DNA from: Psychroflexus longus
Lineage (GTDB): Bacteria; Bacteroidota; Bacteroidia; Flavobacteriales; Flavobacteriaceae
Assembly: GCF_020164595.1 (NCBI RefSeq)
Contig: NZ_JAIQZE010000012.1
Coordinates: 43,927 to 107,926 of the forward strand
Length of the DNA stretch: 64,000 nucleotides
Direction: 5' to 3'
This document shows positions 52,339-61,052 of this stretch, in pieces. Made by a program: the position numbers and the translations under genes. Position 1 is the stretch's first letter. Every line of letters starts with the position of its first letter. The notes beneath the pieces are model-generated. The model did no database searches. It worked only from the letters and a program-made list of their open reading frames with translations, and was not told the DNA's origin.

Positions 52339-53238
52339 TTGAAAACTATTTTAAAACTGAGAGACCTCACCAAAAAATTTGGAAGCTTAACCGCTGTTAA
52401 TGCCCTTAGCTTCAATATCCAAAAAGGTAATGTTTACGGGATTCTGGGACCCAATGGAAGTGGAAAATCGACCACTTTGGGAATGGTGCTGAATGTCGTC
52501 AATCCCACCTCAGGGTCTTTTGAATGGTTTGATGGCAACATGACGACGCACAATGCTTTAAAGAAAGTAGGGGCCATCATCGAAAGTCCTAATTTTTACC
52601 CTAGCATGAGTGCTGAAGACAACTTGAAATTGGTTTGCAAGATCAAAGAAGTTGACCCTTCCAAAATAGACCATGTCCTTGACATCGTCAATCTGAAGGA
52701 CAGAAAAAAAGACCATTTCAAAAGTTATTCATTGGGAATGAAGCAACGTCTTGCTATTGCTTCAGCATTGCTTAATGATCCTGAGATACTGATTTTGGAT
52801 GAGCCTACCAACGGACTGGACCCTCAGGGAATTCATCAGATTCGGGAAATCATTAAAAGAATAGCCGCAGATGGCATGACCATTTTGCTGGCTTCTCACC
52901 TACTCGATGAGGTGGAGAAAGTTTGTTCTCATGTGATCGTTATTAGGAACGGCGTAAAATTGTACGCCGGTCCAGTGGATGAACTCAATGCCACTCATGG
53001 TTTTTTTGAATTGAAAAGTGAAGACAAGGAAGCCTTAAAGCAACTTCTGGATGCTCATGAAGCTATTGAAAGTTACGATGAAGAAGAAAATAACCTGATA
53101 AAAGCCATCTTATCTCAGCCTTATGAAGCTGAAGCTCTCAATAAGGAATGCTTTGAAAATAATATCTTACTAACGCATCTGGTGAAACGAAAAGAAACTC
53201 TGGAAGAACAATTTTTGAAACTCACCAAAAATCAATAA
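52339..53238 (+). CDS. ABC transporter ATP-binding protein (drug/lipid exporter type)
   Basis: The 299-residue ATPase has Walker A GPNGSGKST, signature YSLGMKQRLAIA, Walker B ILILDEPTNGLDP, and the H-loop LLASHLL. The start is probably TTG at 52,339, 88 nt from the divergent gene. It pairs with the permease 9 nt downstream. The type (BcrA-like, with a C-terminal regulatory tail) suggests export of a peptide, lipid or antibiotic. Substrate unknown. Confidence 0.88.
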   Translation: MKTILKLRDLTKKFGSLTAVNALSFNIQKGNVYGILGPNGSGKSTTLGMVLNVVNPTSGSFEWFDGNMTTHNALKKVGAIIESPNFYPSMSAEDNLKLVCKIKEVDPSKIDHVLDIVNLKDRKKDHFKSYSLGMKQRLAIASALLNDPEILILDEPTNGLDPQGIHQIREIIKRIAADGMTILLASHLLDEVEKVCSHVIVIRNGVKLYAGPVDELNATHGFFELKSEDKEALKQLLDAHEAIESYDEEENNLIKAILSQPYEAEALNKECFENNILLTHLVKRKETLEEQFLKLTKNQ

Positions 53239-53247
53239 GCTCAACTT

Positions 53248-54072
53248 ATGAAAAGACTTTTTCTTATAGAATTTCACAAGCTTAAAAATAACCGGGCGGC
53301 AAAAATACTCAGCCTCATTTACTTTATCCTGTTTAGTGCAATTGCCTTATTTGCCTCTATTCGATTTAATTTTGGATCGATTGACTTCAGGTTGGCAGAT
53401 CAGGGTATTTTTAACTTCCCCTACATCTGGCACTTCAATGCTTACATCGTTGCCTTTCTGAAGTTATTTTTAGCCGTAGTCATCGTATCCATGGTTTCCA
53501 GTGAATATACCAACCGGACTTTAAAACAAAATTTAATCGATGGACTAAGCAAAAAAGAATTCATCTTGTCTAAATTCTACGGAGTACTTGGTTTTGCCAT
53601 AGCTTCCACAGCATTGCTTTTTATTGTGAGTTTGATTTTAGGACTGATTTTTTCTGATTACGATGAAGTTGGAATTATCTTTTCTGACCTTGAATATATT
53701 TTCGCCTATTTCCTAAAATTGATTGGATTTTTCTCGATGTGTTTGTTTTTTGGAATCTTATTAAGGCGTTCTGCTTTTGCTTTAGGCTTTCTGTTTCTGC
53801 TTTGGATATTTGAAGGTATTATTCAGTTGTTTGTGAAATTTCAGGCGGAATCTCTGGAGTTTATCATTAACTTTTTACCACTTCAATCCATGGGTAATTT
53901 AATTATTGAACCCTTTTCAAGATTAGGAATCATTAAGTCTGCGGCTACTCAATTAAACTCTGAATTTGAAAAATCTTATGACGTAGAATGGTCGGCCATC
54001 TTGATCGTCTTGTCCTGGAGTTTTATCTTTATTTTTTCTTCCTGGAAACTTTTACAGAAGCGGGATCTTTAG
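53248..54072 (+). CDS. ABC transporter permease
   Basis: The 274-residue membrane protein has six hydrophobic segments (about 18-40, 66-84, 110-135, 150-168, 173-195, 245-262). VSSEYTNRTLKQNLIDGLSK between the second and third is the ABC-2 permease signature. It partners the preceding ATPase. Confidence 0.87.
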   Translation: MKRLFLIEFHKLKNNRAAKILSLIYFILFSAIALFASIRFNFGSIDFRLADQGIFNFPYIWHFNAYIVAFLKLFLAVVIVSMVSSEYTNRTLKQNLIDGLSKKEFILSKFYGVLGFAIASTALLFIVSLILGLIFSDYDEVGIIFSDLEYIFAYFLKLIGFFSMCLFFGILLRRSAFALGFLFLLWIFEGIIQLFVKFQAESLEFIINFLPLQSMGNLIIEPFSRLGIIKSAATQLNSEFEKSYDVEWSAILIVLSWSFIFIFSSWKLLQKRDL

Positions 54073-54096
54073 ATTATATTTGAGAAAATTGGATTT

Positions 54097-56682
54097 TTGA
54101 GAACCTTTATTATCTTATTTGTATCTGCAATAAGTCTTTCTGTTTTTGGACAAGGCGAAGCTAACAACTGGTATTTCGGAAATAATGCTGGTATTACGTT
54201 CAACACCAATCCACCTTCAGCACTCACCAATGGACAATTAAATACTAACGAAGGTTGTTCTTCGATTTCAGACCCGAATGGGAATCTCTTAATGTACACC
54301 GACGGCAGGACGATCTGGGATAAAAATCACAATATTATGCCTAACGCTGATTATTTTGGCGGCACGGGATTAAATGGCGATCCTTCGAGCACCTCTAGCG
54401 GATTAATTGTCCCTGACCCAACGAATCCGAATTTGTATTATGTCTTTACCATTGATGAGCCGCATCATGAAAATGCATATGCATACCCTAATCAAGGTCC
54501 TGCAGATAGATTTGGTAACTTGGCTTCTATATACACTGATACAGAGCAAGGTGTACCAGAAGCAGATGACGGTTACAATAATGGACTTAATTATTCTATC
54601 GTTGACATGAGTCTAAATGGTGGCTTAGGAGACGTAAAAGCAGGTGAGAGAAATAATGAGCTAATAACTTACGACCCATCAGATTCAGAAGAAATAAAAT
54701 ATAAAGCATCAGAAAAAATTACAGCGGTAAGGGGTCGTGATTGTAATTCAGTTTGGGTGATTACCCACTTTAGAGATAAATTTTATGCCTTTTTCATTGA
54801 TCAAAACGGTATTGATGAAATCCCTGAAATTTCACAGGTTTCACCTTTGATTGAGATATCAAATTATCGTAGAGCGGCTTTAGGCTATTTAAAGGCTTCA
54901 CCCAACGGAGATAAATTATTAATTGCCCACAATACAACCAATTTTAATCCTATAATTAGTAATCAAGATTCTGGAGAAGGAAATGTATATTTATATGACT
55001 TTAATAATTTGACAGGACAAGTCTCTAATCCAATTAAATTAATAGATGATGTCAACGCCTATGGTGTTGAATTTTCCCAAGATGGCACAAAAGCCTTTGC
55101 GACTGTTAGCGATACATCAGCCAAAATATACCAATGGAATTTAGAAGCTAGCGACATTCAGAATTCAATTGAAACTATTGCTAATGTTGGTCAATACAAT
55201 ACAGCTTTACAGTTAGGTCCTAACGGTAAAATATATCATTCCATCTTAGGTTCTTCTAGATTAGGAGTAATCAATAATCCAAATGAAATAGGAGCATCTG
55301 TAAATTATACACAAAATCAAGTCACGTTGAATGGCAGAAATGCAACGTTTGGACTCCCTCCTTTTATTCAATCCCTGTTTAGTAAGAGAATTCCACTGGT
55401 AGAAGCTCCAGGTGATGAGGTTATAGAGCAAGTCGCTTTATGTAATGAGTATGAATTTGAATTAAAATATGAGGATAGTAATAACCCAAATTACACCTAC
55501 ACTTGGTTTGATGAAAATGATAACGTCATAAATGGACAAAACACTAATAGTCTAATTGTTAACGTAAATCCCACTTCGACTCTTTTTCCAATTCAAAAGA
55601 ACTTTAAACTAGAAGTCGATTTAGATAATGGGGAATGTCCATTGATTGGAGTAGCACAAATCACTTTCAATCAAAGTCCGATCTACAGTGATGACGAACT
55701 ATTGACCTGTAGAATCCCGGGAGAAGATGCCATTTACGATTTAACTGAAATTCGTTCGGTATTAAGCAATCAAGCCGGTGTAAACCCAAACCAAATAGAA
55801 GTCGAAGTGTTTAAGAATACTACTGATGCAGTCAATGGAAATAATCCAATTCCTGTGACTTCAAGCTTTGTAAACGCTGAAGATTTGTCTTCTCTTTTCG
55901 TTAAAATCACAAGCTTTGGAGTATGTGAGGATTACAAGGAATTTGCACTTATTGCAGAAGATTTAGCCAACATCGATGAAAGTGATGAAATTTTAATCTA
56001 TTGCCTGGAAGATTTTCCTAATAAAATTACACTTAATCCTTTAAATAGCAGCCAGGATCCTTCACGCTTTGAATTTGAATGGTCCACCGGTGAAACAACT
56101 CCTACGATTTCAGTTAACTCTGAAGATAACTATTTTGTAGATGTCAACATCAAAGGAACCAACTGCTTTTCCAGAAAAACTTTCATTATAACTGAATCCA
56201 AAATCGCTGACTTTGACTATACAGTTGAAAGACTTGGGGATCTCAGCAACCTAGAAATTAGTATTGATCCCTCAAGCCTTGGTGATTACGAATTTGCGAT
56301 TAACGACACTACTAACTTTCAGAATTCCAATGTATTTGAAAATATTAATCCAGGGATTTATACCGTATATGTAAGAGATAAACTGGGCTGTGGCATTTCA
56401 GAAAAAACAATAGGTGTTCTTGGAATTATGAAGTTTTTTACTCCCAATGGGGATGGCATTAATGACCTTTGGGAAATAAGCGGATTACTGGATACTACTA
56501 CTGAAGATATTTCAATCCAGGTTTATGACAGGTACGGTAAGCTTTTAAGTTCGTTTACAAATGCTGATCCAGGTTGGGATGGAACTTACAATGGTAAAGA
56601 TTTACCTTCTAATGATTATTGGTATAGAATTCGCTTAACAGATGGGACGGTTGAAACTGGAAGTTTCACCTTAAAACGATAA
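54097..56682 (+). CDS. Large secreted protein with T9SS type B (gliding-motility-associated) C-terminal domain
   Basis: The 861-residue protein starts at a TTG codon and has a signal peptide (about 1-19, ending SVFGQG). Residues 20-430 are rich in Gly/Asn and beta strands (NNWYFGNNAGITFN, YTDGRTIWD), like a beta-propeller. Residues ~440-760 look like surface Ig-like domains. The last ~85 residues (FFTPNGDGINDLWEISGL, QVYDRYGKLL, GWDGTYNGKDLPSNDYWY) are the gliding-motility-associated C-terminal domain that directs type IX secretion. It is probably surface-displayed; its binding target is unknown. Confidence 0.9.
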   Translation: MRTFIILFVSAISLSVFGQGEANNWYFGNNAGITFNTNPPSALTNGQLNTNEGCSSISDPNGNLLMYTDGRTIWDKNHNIMPNADYFGGTGLNGDPSSTSSGLIVPDPTNPNLYYVFTIDEPHHENAYAYPNQGPADRFGNLASIYTDTEQGVPEADDGYNNGLNYSIVDMSLNGGLGDVKAGERNNELITYDPSDSEEIKYKASEKITAVRGRDCNSVWVITHFRDKFYAFFIDQNGIDEIPEISQVSPLIEISNYRRAALGYLKASPNGDKLLIAHNTTNFNPIISNQDSGEGNVYLYDFNNLTGQVSNPIKLIDDVNAYGVEFSQDGTKAFATVSDTSAKIYQWNLEASDIQNSIETIANVGQYNTALQLGPNGKIYHSILGSSRLGVINNPNEIGASVNYTQNQVTLNGRNATFGLPPFIQSLFSKRIPLVEAPGDEVIEQVALCNEYEFELKYEDSNNPNYTYTWFDENDNVINGQNTNSLIVNVNPTSTLFPIQKNFKLEVDLDNGECPLIGVAQITFNQSPIYSDDELLTCRIPGEDAIYDLTEIRSVLSNQAGVNPNQIEVEVFKNTTDAVNGNNPIPVTSSFVNAEDLSSLFVKITSFGVCEDYKEFALIAEDLANIDESDEILIYCLEDFPNKITLNPLNSSQDPSRFEFEWSTGETTPTISVNSEDNYFVDVNIKGTNCFSRKTFIITESKIADFDYTVERLGDLSNLEISIDPSSLGDYEFAINDTTNFQNSNVFENINPGIYTVYVRDKLGCGISEKTIGVLGIMKFFTPNGDGINDLWEISGLLDTTTEDISIQVYDRYGKLLSSFTNADPGWDGTYNGKDLPSNDYWYRIRLTDGTVETGSFTLKR

Positions 56683-56705
56683 GCAAACCATAAAAACTTA
56701 ACCCA

Positions 56706-57401
56706 ATGAAGCTCGTATTTAGTATCACCATCTTATTATTTACATTCCTTAATGTACAATCTCAGCAAAAAAACTTTATTGATCAGCCTTATATAGAAGT
56801 CAAAGCTAGTGCTGACACCCTTGTCTCACCCGACAGAATTTATTTAGACATTACCATTTCTGAAGAGGATACCAAAGGCAGATCAAGTGTAGAAGAATTG
56901 GAGCAAAAAATGATTTCAGAACTTAAAAAATTATCTATAGATCTAGAAGAGCAACTGTTTGTAGCAGATGCCAGCAGTAATTTCAAATCCTACTTTCTTT
57001 CTGGTCAAAAAGTCTTGAAAACTAAACAGTACAATTTACTCGTATACAAAGCTTCAACACTTGGGGATGTTATTAAAAGTCTGCAAGACATAGGCATAGC
57101 GAATGTGAATCTAGGGAAAACCGATCATTCCAAAATGGAGGAGTTTAAGACGCAAATGAAAGCAAAGGCTGTAACAAAAGCGAAACAGAGTGCGGAAGCA
57201 ATGACCAATGCAATTGATCAAAGGCTTGGCAGAGCTATTTTTATATCCGAAACCAATTCATTTGCCTATGCTTTACAAGGCAAAGCCTCTGGAATGCAAA
57301 TAAGAGGAATGTCTTCAATGGATGAAGAATCTTCTCCAAACTTATCGTTCGATCAGTTTGAAATCAATAGCGAAGTCTTGGTTAGATTTATTTTAGAGTA
57401 A
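56706..57401 (+). CDS. SIMPL domain (DUF541) protein, exported
   Basis: The 231-residue protein has a signal peptide (about 1-19, ending VQSQ), then YIEVKASADTLVSPDRIYLD, the opening of SIMPL proteins. The central MKAKAVTKAKQSAEAM is the family's characteristic helix. It is probably periplasmic. SIMPL proteins in animals signal through the IL-1 receptor pathway, but the bacterial role is unclear. It lies 23 nt downstream of the large secreted protein and may share its mRNA. Confidence 0.85.
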   Translation: MKLVFSITILLFTFLNVQSQQKNFIDQPYIEVKASADTLVSPDRIYLDITISEEDTKGRSSVEELEQKMISELKKLSIDLEEQLFVADASSNFKSYFLSGQKVLKTKQYNLLVYKASTLGDVIKSLQDIGIANVNLGKTDHSKMEEFKTQMKAKAVTKAKQSAEAMTNAIDQRLGRAIFISETNSFAYALQGKASGMQIRGMSSMDEESSPNLSFDQFEINSEVLVRFILE

Positions 57402-57445
57402 AAGCAACCTTTACTGGATACCTCCATCTCATTTATAAACTAATC

Positions 57446-57889
57446 ATGAAAAACTTCATTTTACTTATGGTGAGCTTTGTTCTTTTCTCATGTTCAAATG
57501 AAGATGACATGCTTGTTAATTCTGATCTCAAATTAGTGAAAGAAGGTGTATTTAGTTCTGAAAATGAAAACTTAGCCGAACAAAATTGGCTTATCAGTAG
57601 TCAATCTGAATTTGAATCGACATTCTCAGAAGAACCAGAATTTTTAAATTTATTTCAGGACAATCCCTTTGATTTTGAAACTCATATAATGCTGATTTCT
57701 ACTGATGAAATTAGAACATCAGGCGGTTATTCCGTTAATATTCAATTTGATGGCGAAACTCAAAACGAAGTTTTTTTCAAAATCCAGTACAATTCTCCAG
57801 AGGATGGACTTGTAACGCTCCCAGTCTATATTCCTTATCAGGCTAAGAAATACCCAGTGACCGATAAGACTATACAATTTAGAAATTGA
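57446..57889 (+). CDS. Lipoprotein with PrcB-like C-terminal domain
   Basis: The 147-residue protein has an N-terminal lipobox with Cys16 (FVLFSCSNED), so it is anchored in a membrane. The C-terminal half (LISTDEIRTSGGYSVNI, then LVTLPVYIPYQAKKYPV) resembles the PrcB C-terminal domain, found in a protease-stabilising protein of oral spirochaetes. The short spacing to the previous gene suggests a common transcript. Confidence 0.72.
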   Translation: MKNFILLMVSFVLFSCSNEDDMLVNSDLKLVKEGVFSSENENLAEQNWLISSQSEFESTFSEEPEFLNLFQDNPFDFETHIMLISTDEIRTSGGYSVNIQFDGETQNEVFFKIQYNSPEDGLVTLPVYIPYQAKKYPVTDKTIQFRN

Positions 57890-58003
57890 AATCCATTAAA
57901 AATAAAACTGGATATGTTGGCGATATAATTGAAAAATTCCTCTTGCCATTTTTTCTCCTGAATTCTATACGTGTGAAATTAATGCCAAAGGAAACACTTT
58001 GAC

Positions 58004-58034
58004 TTTGCATTAACTCTTAAGCAAGGTATCTTCG
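58004..58034 (+). promoter_or_regulatory. uvrB promoter
   Basis: TTTG (58,004-58,007), 19-nt spacer, then TATCTTCG (58,027-58,034). This matches the Bacteroidetes consensus TTTG-N19-TAnnTTTG except one base, 45 nt before the uvrB ATG. Confidence 0.75.
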
Positions 58035-58079
58035 CATTCGAACTATCTGAATGTGAGTACCAGTATCTAAAATAAATAC

Positions 58080-60089
58080 ATGAAATTCAATTTAAAGTCA
58101 GACTTTAAACCTACAGGAGACCAGCCACAAGCTATCGACAAACTGGTACAGGGCGTCAATAACAATGATCGTTACCAAACCTTATTGGGAGTAACGGGAT
58201 CTGGTAAAACCTTTACCATGGCTAATGTTGTGGAAAGTGTTCAAAAACCAACCTTGGTTTTGGCGCATAACAAAACACTTGCTGCACAGTTATATTCAGA
58301 ATTCAAAGCCTTTTTTCCTGAAAATGCTATTGAATATTTTGTATCGTATTACGATTATTACCAACCTGAAGCTTTTATTCCATCAAGCGGAACTTATATT
58401 GAAAAGGATTTGTCCATCAATGATGAGATCGAAAAATTAAGATTAAGCACAACATCTTCTTTACTTTCAGGCCGGCGCGATGTGTTGGTTGTGGCTTCAG
58501 TTAGTTGCCTTTACGGTATAGGAAATCCAGTTGAATTTCAAAAAAATGTGATCCAAGTTGAAGTGGATCAACACATCCCGAGAACTAAATTACTTCAGCG
58601 TTTGGTTCAAAGTTTATATTCAAGAACCGAGGTGCAGTTCAACCGCGGTAATTTCAGAATAAAAGGGGACACCTTGGATATTTTTCCAGGCTATGCCGAT
58701 CATGCTTACCGTATTCACTTTTTTGGAGATGACATAGAAGAAATCGAAGCCTTTGATGTAGAGACCAACGAAATCATGGCCAAATACGATAAGCTAAACA
58801 TCTATCCAGCCAATATTTTCGTGACGTCACCTGATGTGTTGAACTCTGCTATTGATCAAATCGCTATTGATCTTGGGAAACAAATCGAATACTTTAAAGA
58901 GATTGGCAAACCTTTGGAAGCCAAACGTATTGAAGAGCGCACCAATTTTGATCTGGAAATGATCAAGGAACTAGGCTATTGCTCAGGAATTGAGAATTAT
59001 TCAAGATATCTTGACGGCAGACAGCCAGGCACCAGACCTTTCTGTTTACTCGATTATTTTCCAGATGATTATTTAATGATTGTGGATGAAAGTCACGTGA
59101 CTATTCCGCAGGTAGGCGCCATGTACGGAGGAGATCGTTCCAGGAAGGAAAACCTGGTCGATTATGGGTTTAGATTGCCCGCGGCCATGGACAACCGGCC
59201 TTTACGTTTGGAAGAATATGAAGCCTTGCAAAATCAAGTCGTGTATGTGAGTGCCACTCCGGCGGATTATGAGCTTCAGAAATGCGATGGGGTTTATGTG
59301 GAGCAAGTGATACGACCAACAGGTTTGTTGGATCCAGTAATTGAAGTTCGTCCTAGTCAAAATCAAATTGATGACTTGATTGAGGAAATCAACATACGGG
59401 TCGAAAAGGATCAACGTATTTTGGTGACTACTCTGACTAAACGTATGGCTGAGGAACTCACTAAATACTTAACACGAGTCAAAATCAGAACCCGTTATAT
59501 TCACAGTGATATCGACACATTGGAGCGTGTGGAAATCATGTCTGATTTACGAAAAGGCGTCTTTGATGTTCTTGTAGGGGTGAATTTATTGAGAGAAGGC
59601 CTGGATTTACCCGAAGTTTCTCTAGTGGCTATACTTGATGCGGATAAAGAAGGGTTTTTAAGGAGTAATCGGACGCTTACACAAACTATTGGTAGAGCTG
59701 CACGACACCTAGAAGGTAGGGCAATTTTGTATGCTGATAAAATTACTGATAGTATGCAAAAAACCATCGATCAAACTGAATACAGAAGATCCAAACAAAT
59801 CGAATACAACACCAAACACAACATTACTCCACAAGCGCTTAAAAAAGCTCATAACTCAGCTTTAAGTGGTAAAAAGGAAAAACCATATGAAGTTGTTGAA
59901 ACACCTACACTGCAAGCCGCTGAAGAAGCAGCCGAAAATTATAATGAAGCTGACTTGAAGAAAAGGATGACCTTGGTAAGGAAATCCATGGAGAAAGCAG
60001 CAAAAGACCTTGACTTTATGGAAGCAGCACGTTTCAGAGATGAATTAAAAATGCTTCAGGATAAGTTAGAAAAAGAAAAGGCGTCTTAG
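58080..60089 (+). CDS. uvrB: Excinuclease ABC subunit B
   Basis: The 669-residue helicase-like protein has Walker A GVTGSGKT (37-44), the beta-hairpin region YYDYYQPEAFIPSSG, DESHVTIPQVGAMY, helicase motifs V/VI (GVNLLREGLDLPE, IGRAARHLEGRAI), and the C-terminal UVR motif (LDFMEAARFRDEL). It verifies damage and loads UvrC in nucleotide excision repair. Length is normal. It has its own promoter. Confidence 0.98.
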   Translation: MKFNLKSDFKPTGDQPQAIDKLVQGVNNNDRYQTLLGVTGSGKTFTMANVVESVQKPTLVLAHNKTLAAQLYSEFKAFFPENAIEYFVSYYDYYQPEAFIPSSGTYIEKDLSINDEIEKLRLSTTSSLLSGRRDVLVVASVSCLYGIGNPVEFQKNVIQVEVDQHIPRTKLLQRLVQSLYSRTEVQFNRGNFRIKGDTLDIFPGYADHAYRIHFFGDDIEEIEAFDVETNEIMAKYDKLNIYPANIFVTSPDVLNSAIDQIAIDLGKQIEYFKEIGKPLEAKRIEERTNFDLEMIKELGYCSGIENYSRYLDGRQPGTRPFCLLDYFPDDYLMIVDESHVTIPQVGAMYGGDRSRKENLVDYGFRLPAAMDNRPLRLEEYEALQNQVVYVSATPADYELQKCDGVYVEQVIRPTGLLDPVIEVRPSQNQIDDLIEEINIRVEKDQRILVTTLTKRMAEELTKYLTRVKIRTRYIHSDIDTLERVEIMSDLRKGVFDVLVGVNLLREGLDLPEVSLVAILDADKEGFLRSNRTLTQTIGRAARHLEGRAILYADKITDSMQKTIDQTEYRRSKQIEYNTKHNITPQALKKAHNSALSGKKEKPYEVVETPTLQAAEEAAENYNEADLKKRMTLVRKSMEKAAKDLDFMEAARFRDELKMLQDKLEKEKAS

Positions 60090-60221
60090 TTTTAATTTGA
60101 ACTGCAATTTATTTCACATTCAGTTTCCTAATAAAATGATCACAATCAAAAACTTGGTTATTAAAAAATAAGAATTTGCCTTTGCTATATACTTAGCGCT
60201 AAAATTATAATTAGACAATTT

Positions 60222-60770
60222 TTATTTCTTACTCATTGAAAATTTTGTCTTGCACATGAAATCCCAAACACAAACTCCAGCGGTTACTGAAATATTCAGA
60301 GAGTGTTTAGTTCCAAGTTGTGGGATTTCCAAGACTGCATCGGAAGCATCGACAACACTTTGTTGCACTCCTTTCACCTCATTTCCAAATACAAACGCGT
60401 AAGTTGTGTCCTTTTTGGGTTTGAATTCATTCAAAGAAACAGAATTTTCTGCCTGCTCAATCGACATCACTTGAACATGTACAGCTTTCAGTTCTTCAAC
60501 CAATTCTAGAGTACTTTCAGCATAAGACCAATCTACAGTTTGAGTCGCACCGAGAGCTGTTTTTTGAATGTCTTTATGGGGTGGGGATGCAGTAATTCCG
60601 CAGAGGTATATCTTCTTAATCAAGAATGCATCGGCCGTTCTAAACACAGAACCGATATTGTTGAGACTTCGGATATTATCCAAGATTAGGATCAGAGGAG
60701 TTTTTTCTGAAGTTTTAAACTCTACATCTGTCTTTCGTATCAGTTCGCTATTTTTTAGTTTTCTAGGCAT
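60222..60770 (-). CDS. TrmH/SpoU family RNA 2'-O-methyltransferase
   Basis: The 182-residue SPOUT enzyme has the three family motifs: DNIRSLNNIGSVFRTAD, FVFGNEVKGV, and EIPQLGTKHSLNISVTAGV. These form the knotted SAM site. It methylates the 2'-O of a tRNA or rRNA ribose; the exact target (for example tRNA position 18) cannot be assigned. There is no N-terminal RNA-binding domain, as in short TrmH forms. The gene lies downstream of the two tRNA genes on the same strand. Confidence 0.9.
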   Translation of the reverse strand: MPRKLKNSELIRKTDVEFKTSEKTPLILILDNIRSLNNIGSVFRTADAFLIKKIYLCGITASPPHKDIQKTALGATQTVDWSYAESTLELVEELKAVHVQVMSIEQAENSVSLNEFKPKKDTTYAFVFGNEVKGVQQSVVDASDAVLEIPQLGTKHSLNISVTAGVCVWDFMCKTKFSMSKK

Positions 60771-60780
60771 AACATTTTTT

Positions 60781-60814
60781 AAAACAAAAAACCCTTTGAT
60801 TTCTCAAAGGGTTT
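60781..60814 (-). terminator. Terminator after tRNA-Leu
   Basis: Stem AAACCCTTTGA (60,814-60,804 on the minus strand) with TCAAAGGGTTT, 4-nt loop, followed by a T run through 60,781. It ends the tRNA transcript before the methyltransferase gene. Confidence 0.85.
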
Positions 60815-60816
60815 GG

Positions 60817-60901
60817 TACTCGGAGCGGGACTTGAACCCGCACGACCGCAATGGTCATTGGATTTTAAGTCCAACGTGTCTACCAATTCCACCATCCGAG
60901 C
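60817..60901 (-). tRNA. tRNA-Leu (anticodon UAA)
   Basis: 85 nt. The acceptor stem GCTCGGA/TCCGAGT closes. The anticodon loop is CTTAAAA with anticodon UAA. A variable arm of class II size is present, and GGTTCAAGTC is the T arm. The 3' CCA is not encoded (discriminator A followed by CC). Confidence 0.95.
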
Positions 60902-60907
60902 AGAAAG

Positions 60908-60979
60908 AGCGAAAGACGGGATTTGAACCCGCGACCCTCACCTTGGCAAGGTGATGCTCTACCCCTGAGCTACTTTCGC
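60908..60979 (-). tRNA. tRNA-Gly (anticodon GCC)
   Basis: 72 nt. The acceptor stem GCGAAAG/CTTTCGC is perfect. CACCTTGCCAAGGTG is the anticodon arm with GCC, and GGTTCAAATCC is the T arm. It lies 6 nt upstream of tRNA-Leu, so the two are co-transcribed. Confidence 0.95.
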
Positions 60980-61052
60980 GTAGGTTATTGCGAGTGCAAA
61001 TTTAATATATTAATTGATTTGTCAAAACCTTTTCGATAAAATATAGAGAAAA

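Noticed and set aside
60568..60954. Plus-strand open frame of about 128 codons
   Set aside because: It runs antisense across the SpoU methyltransferase gene and both tRNA genes.
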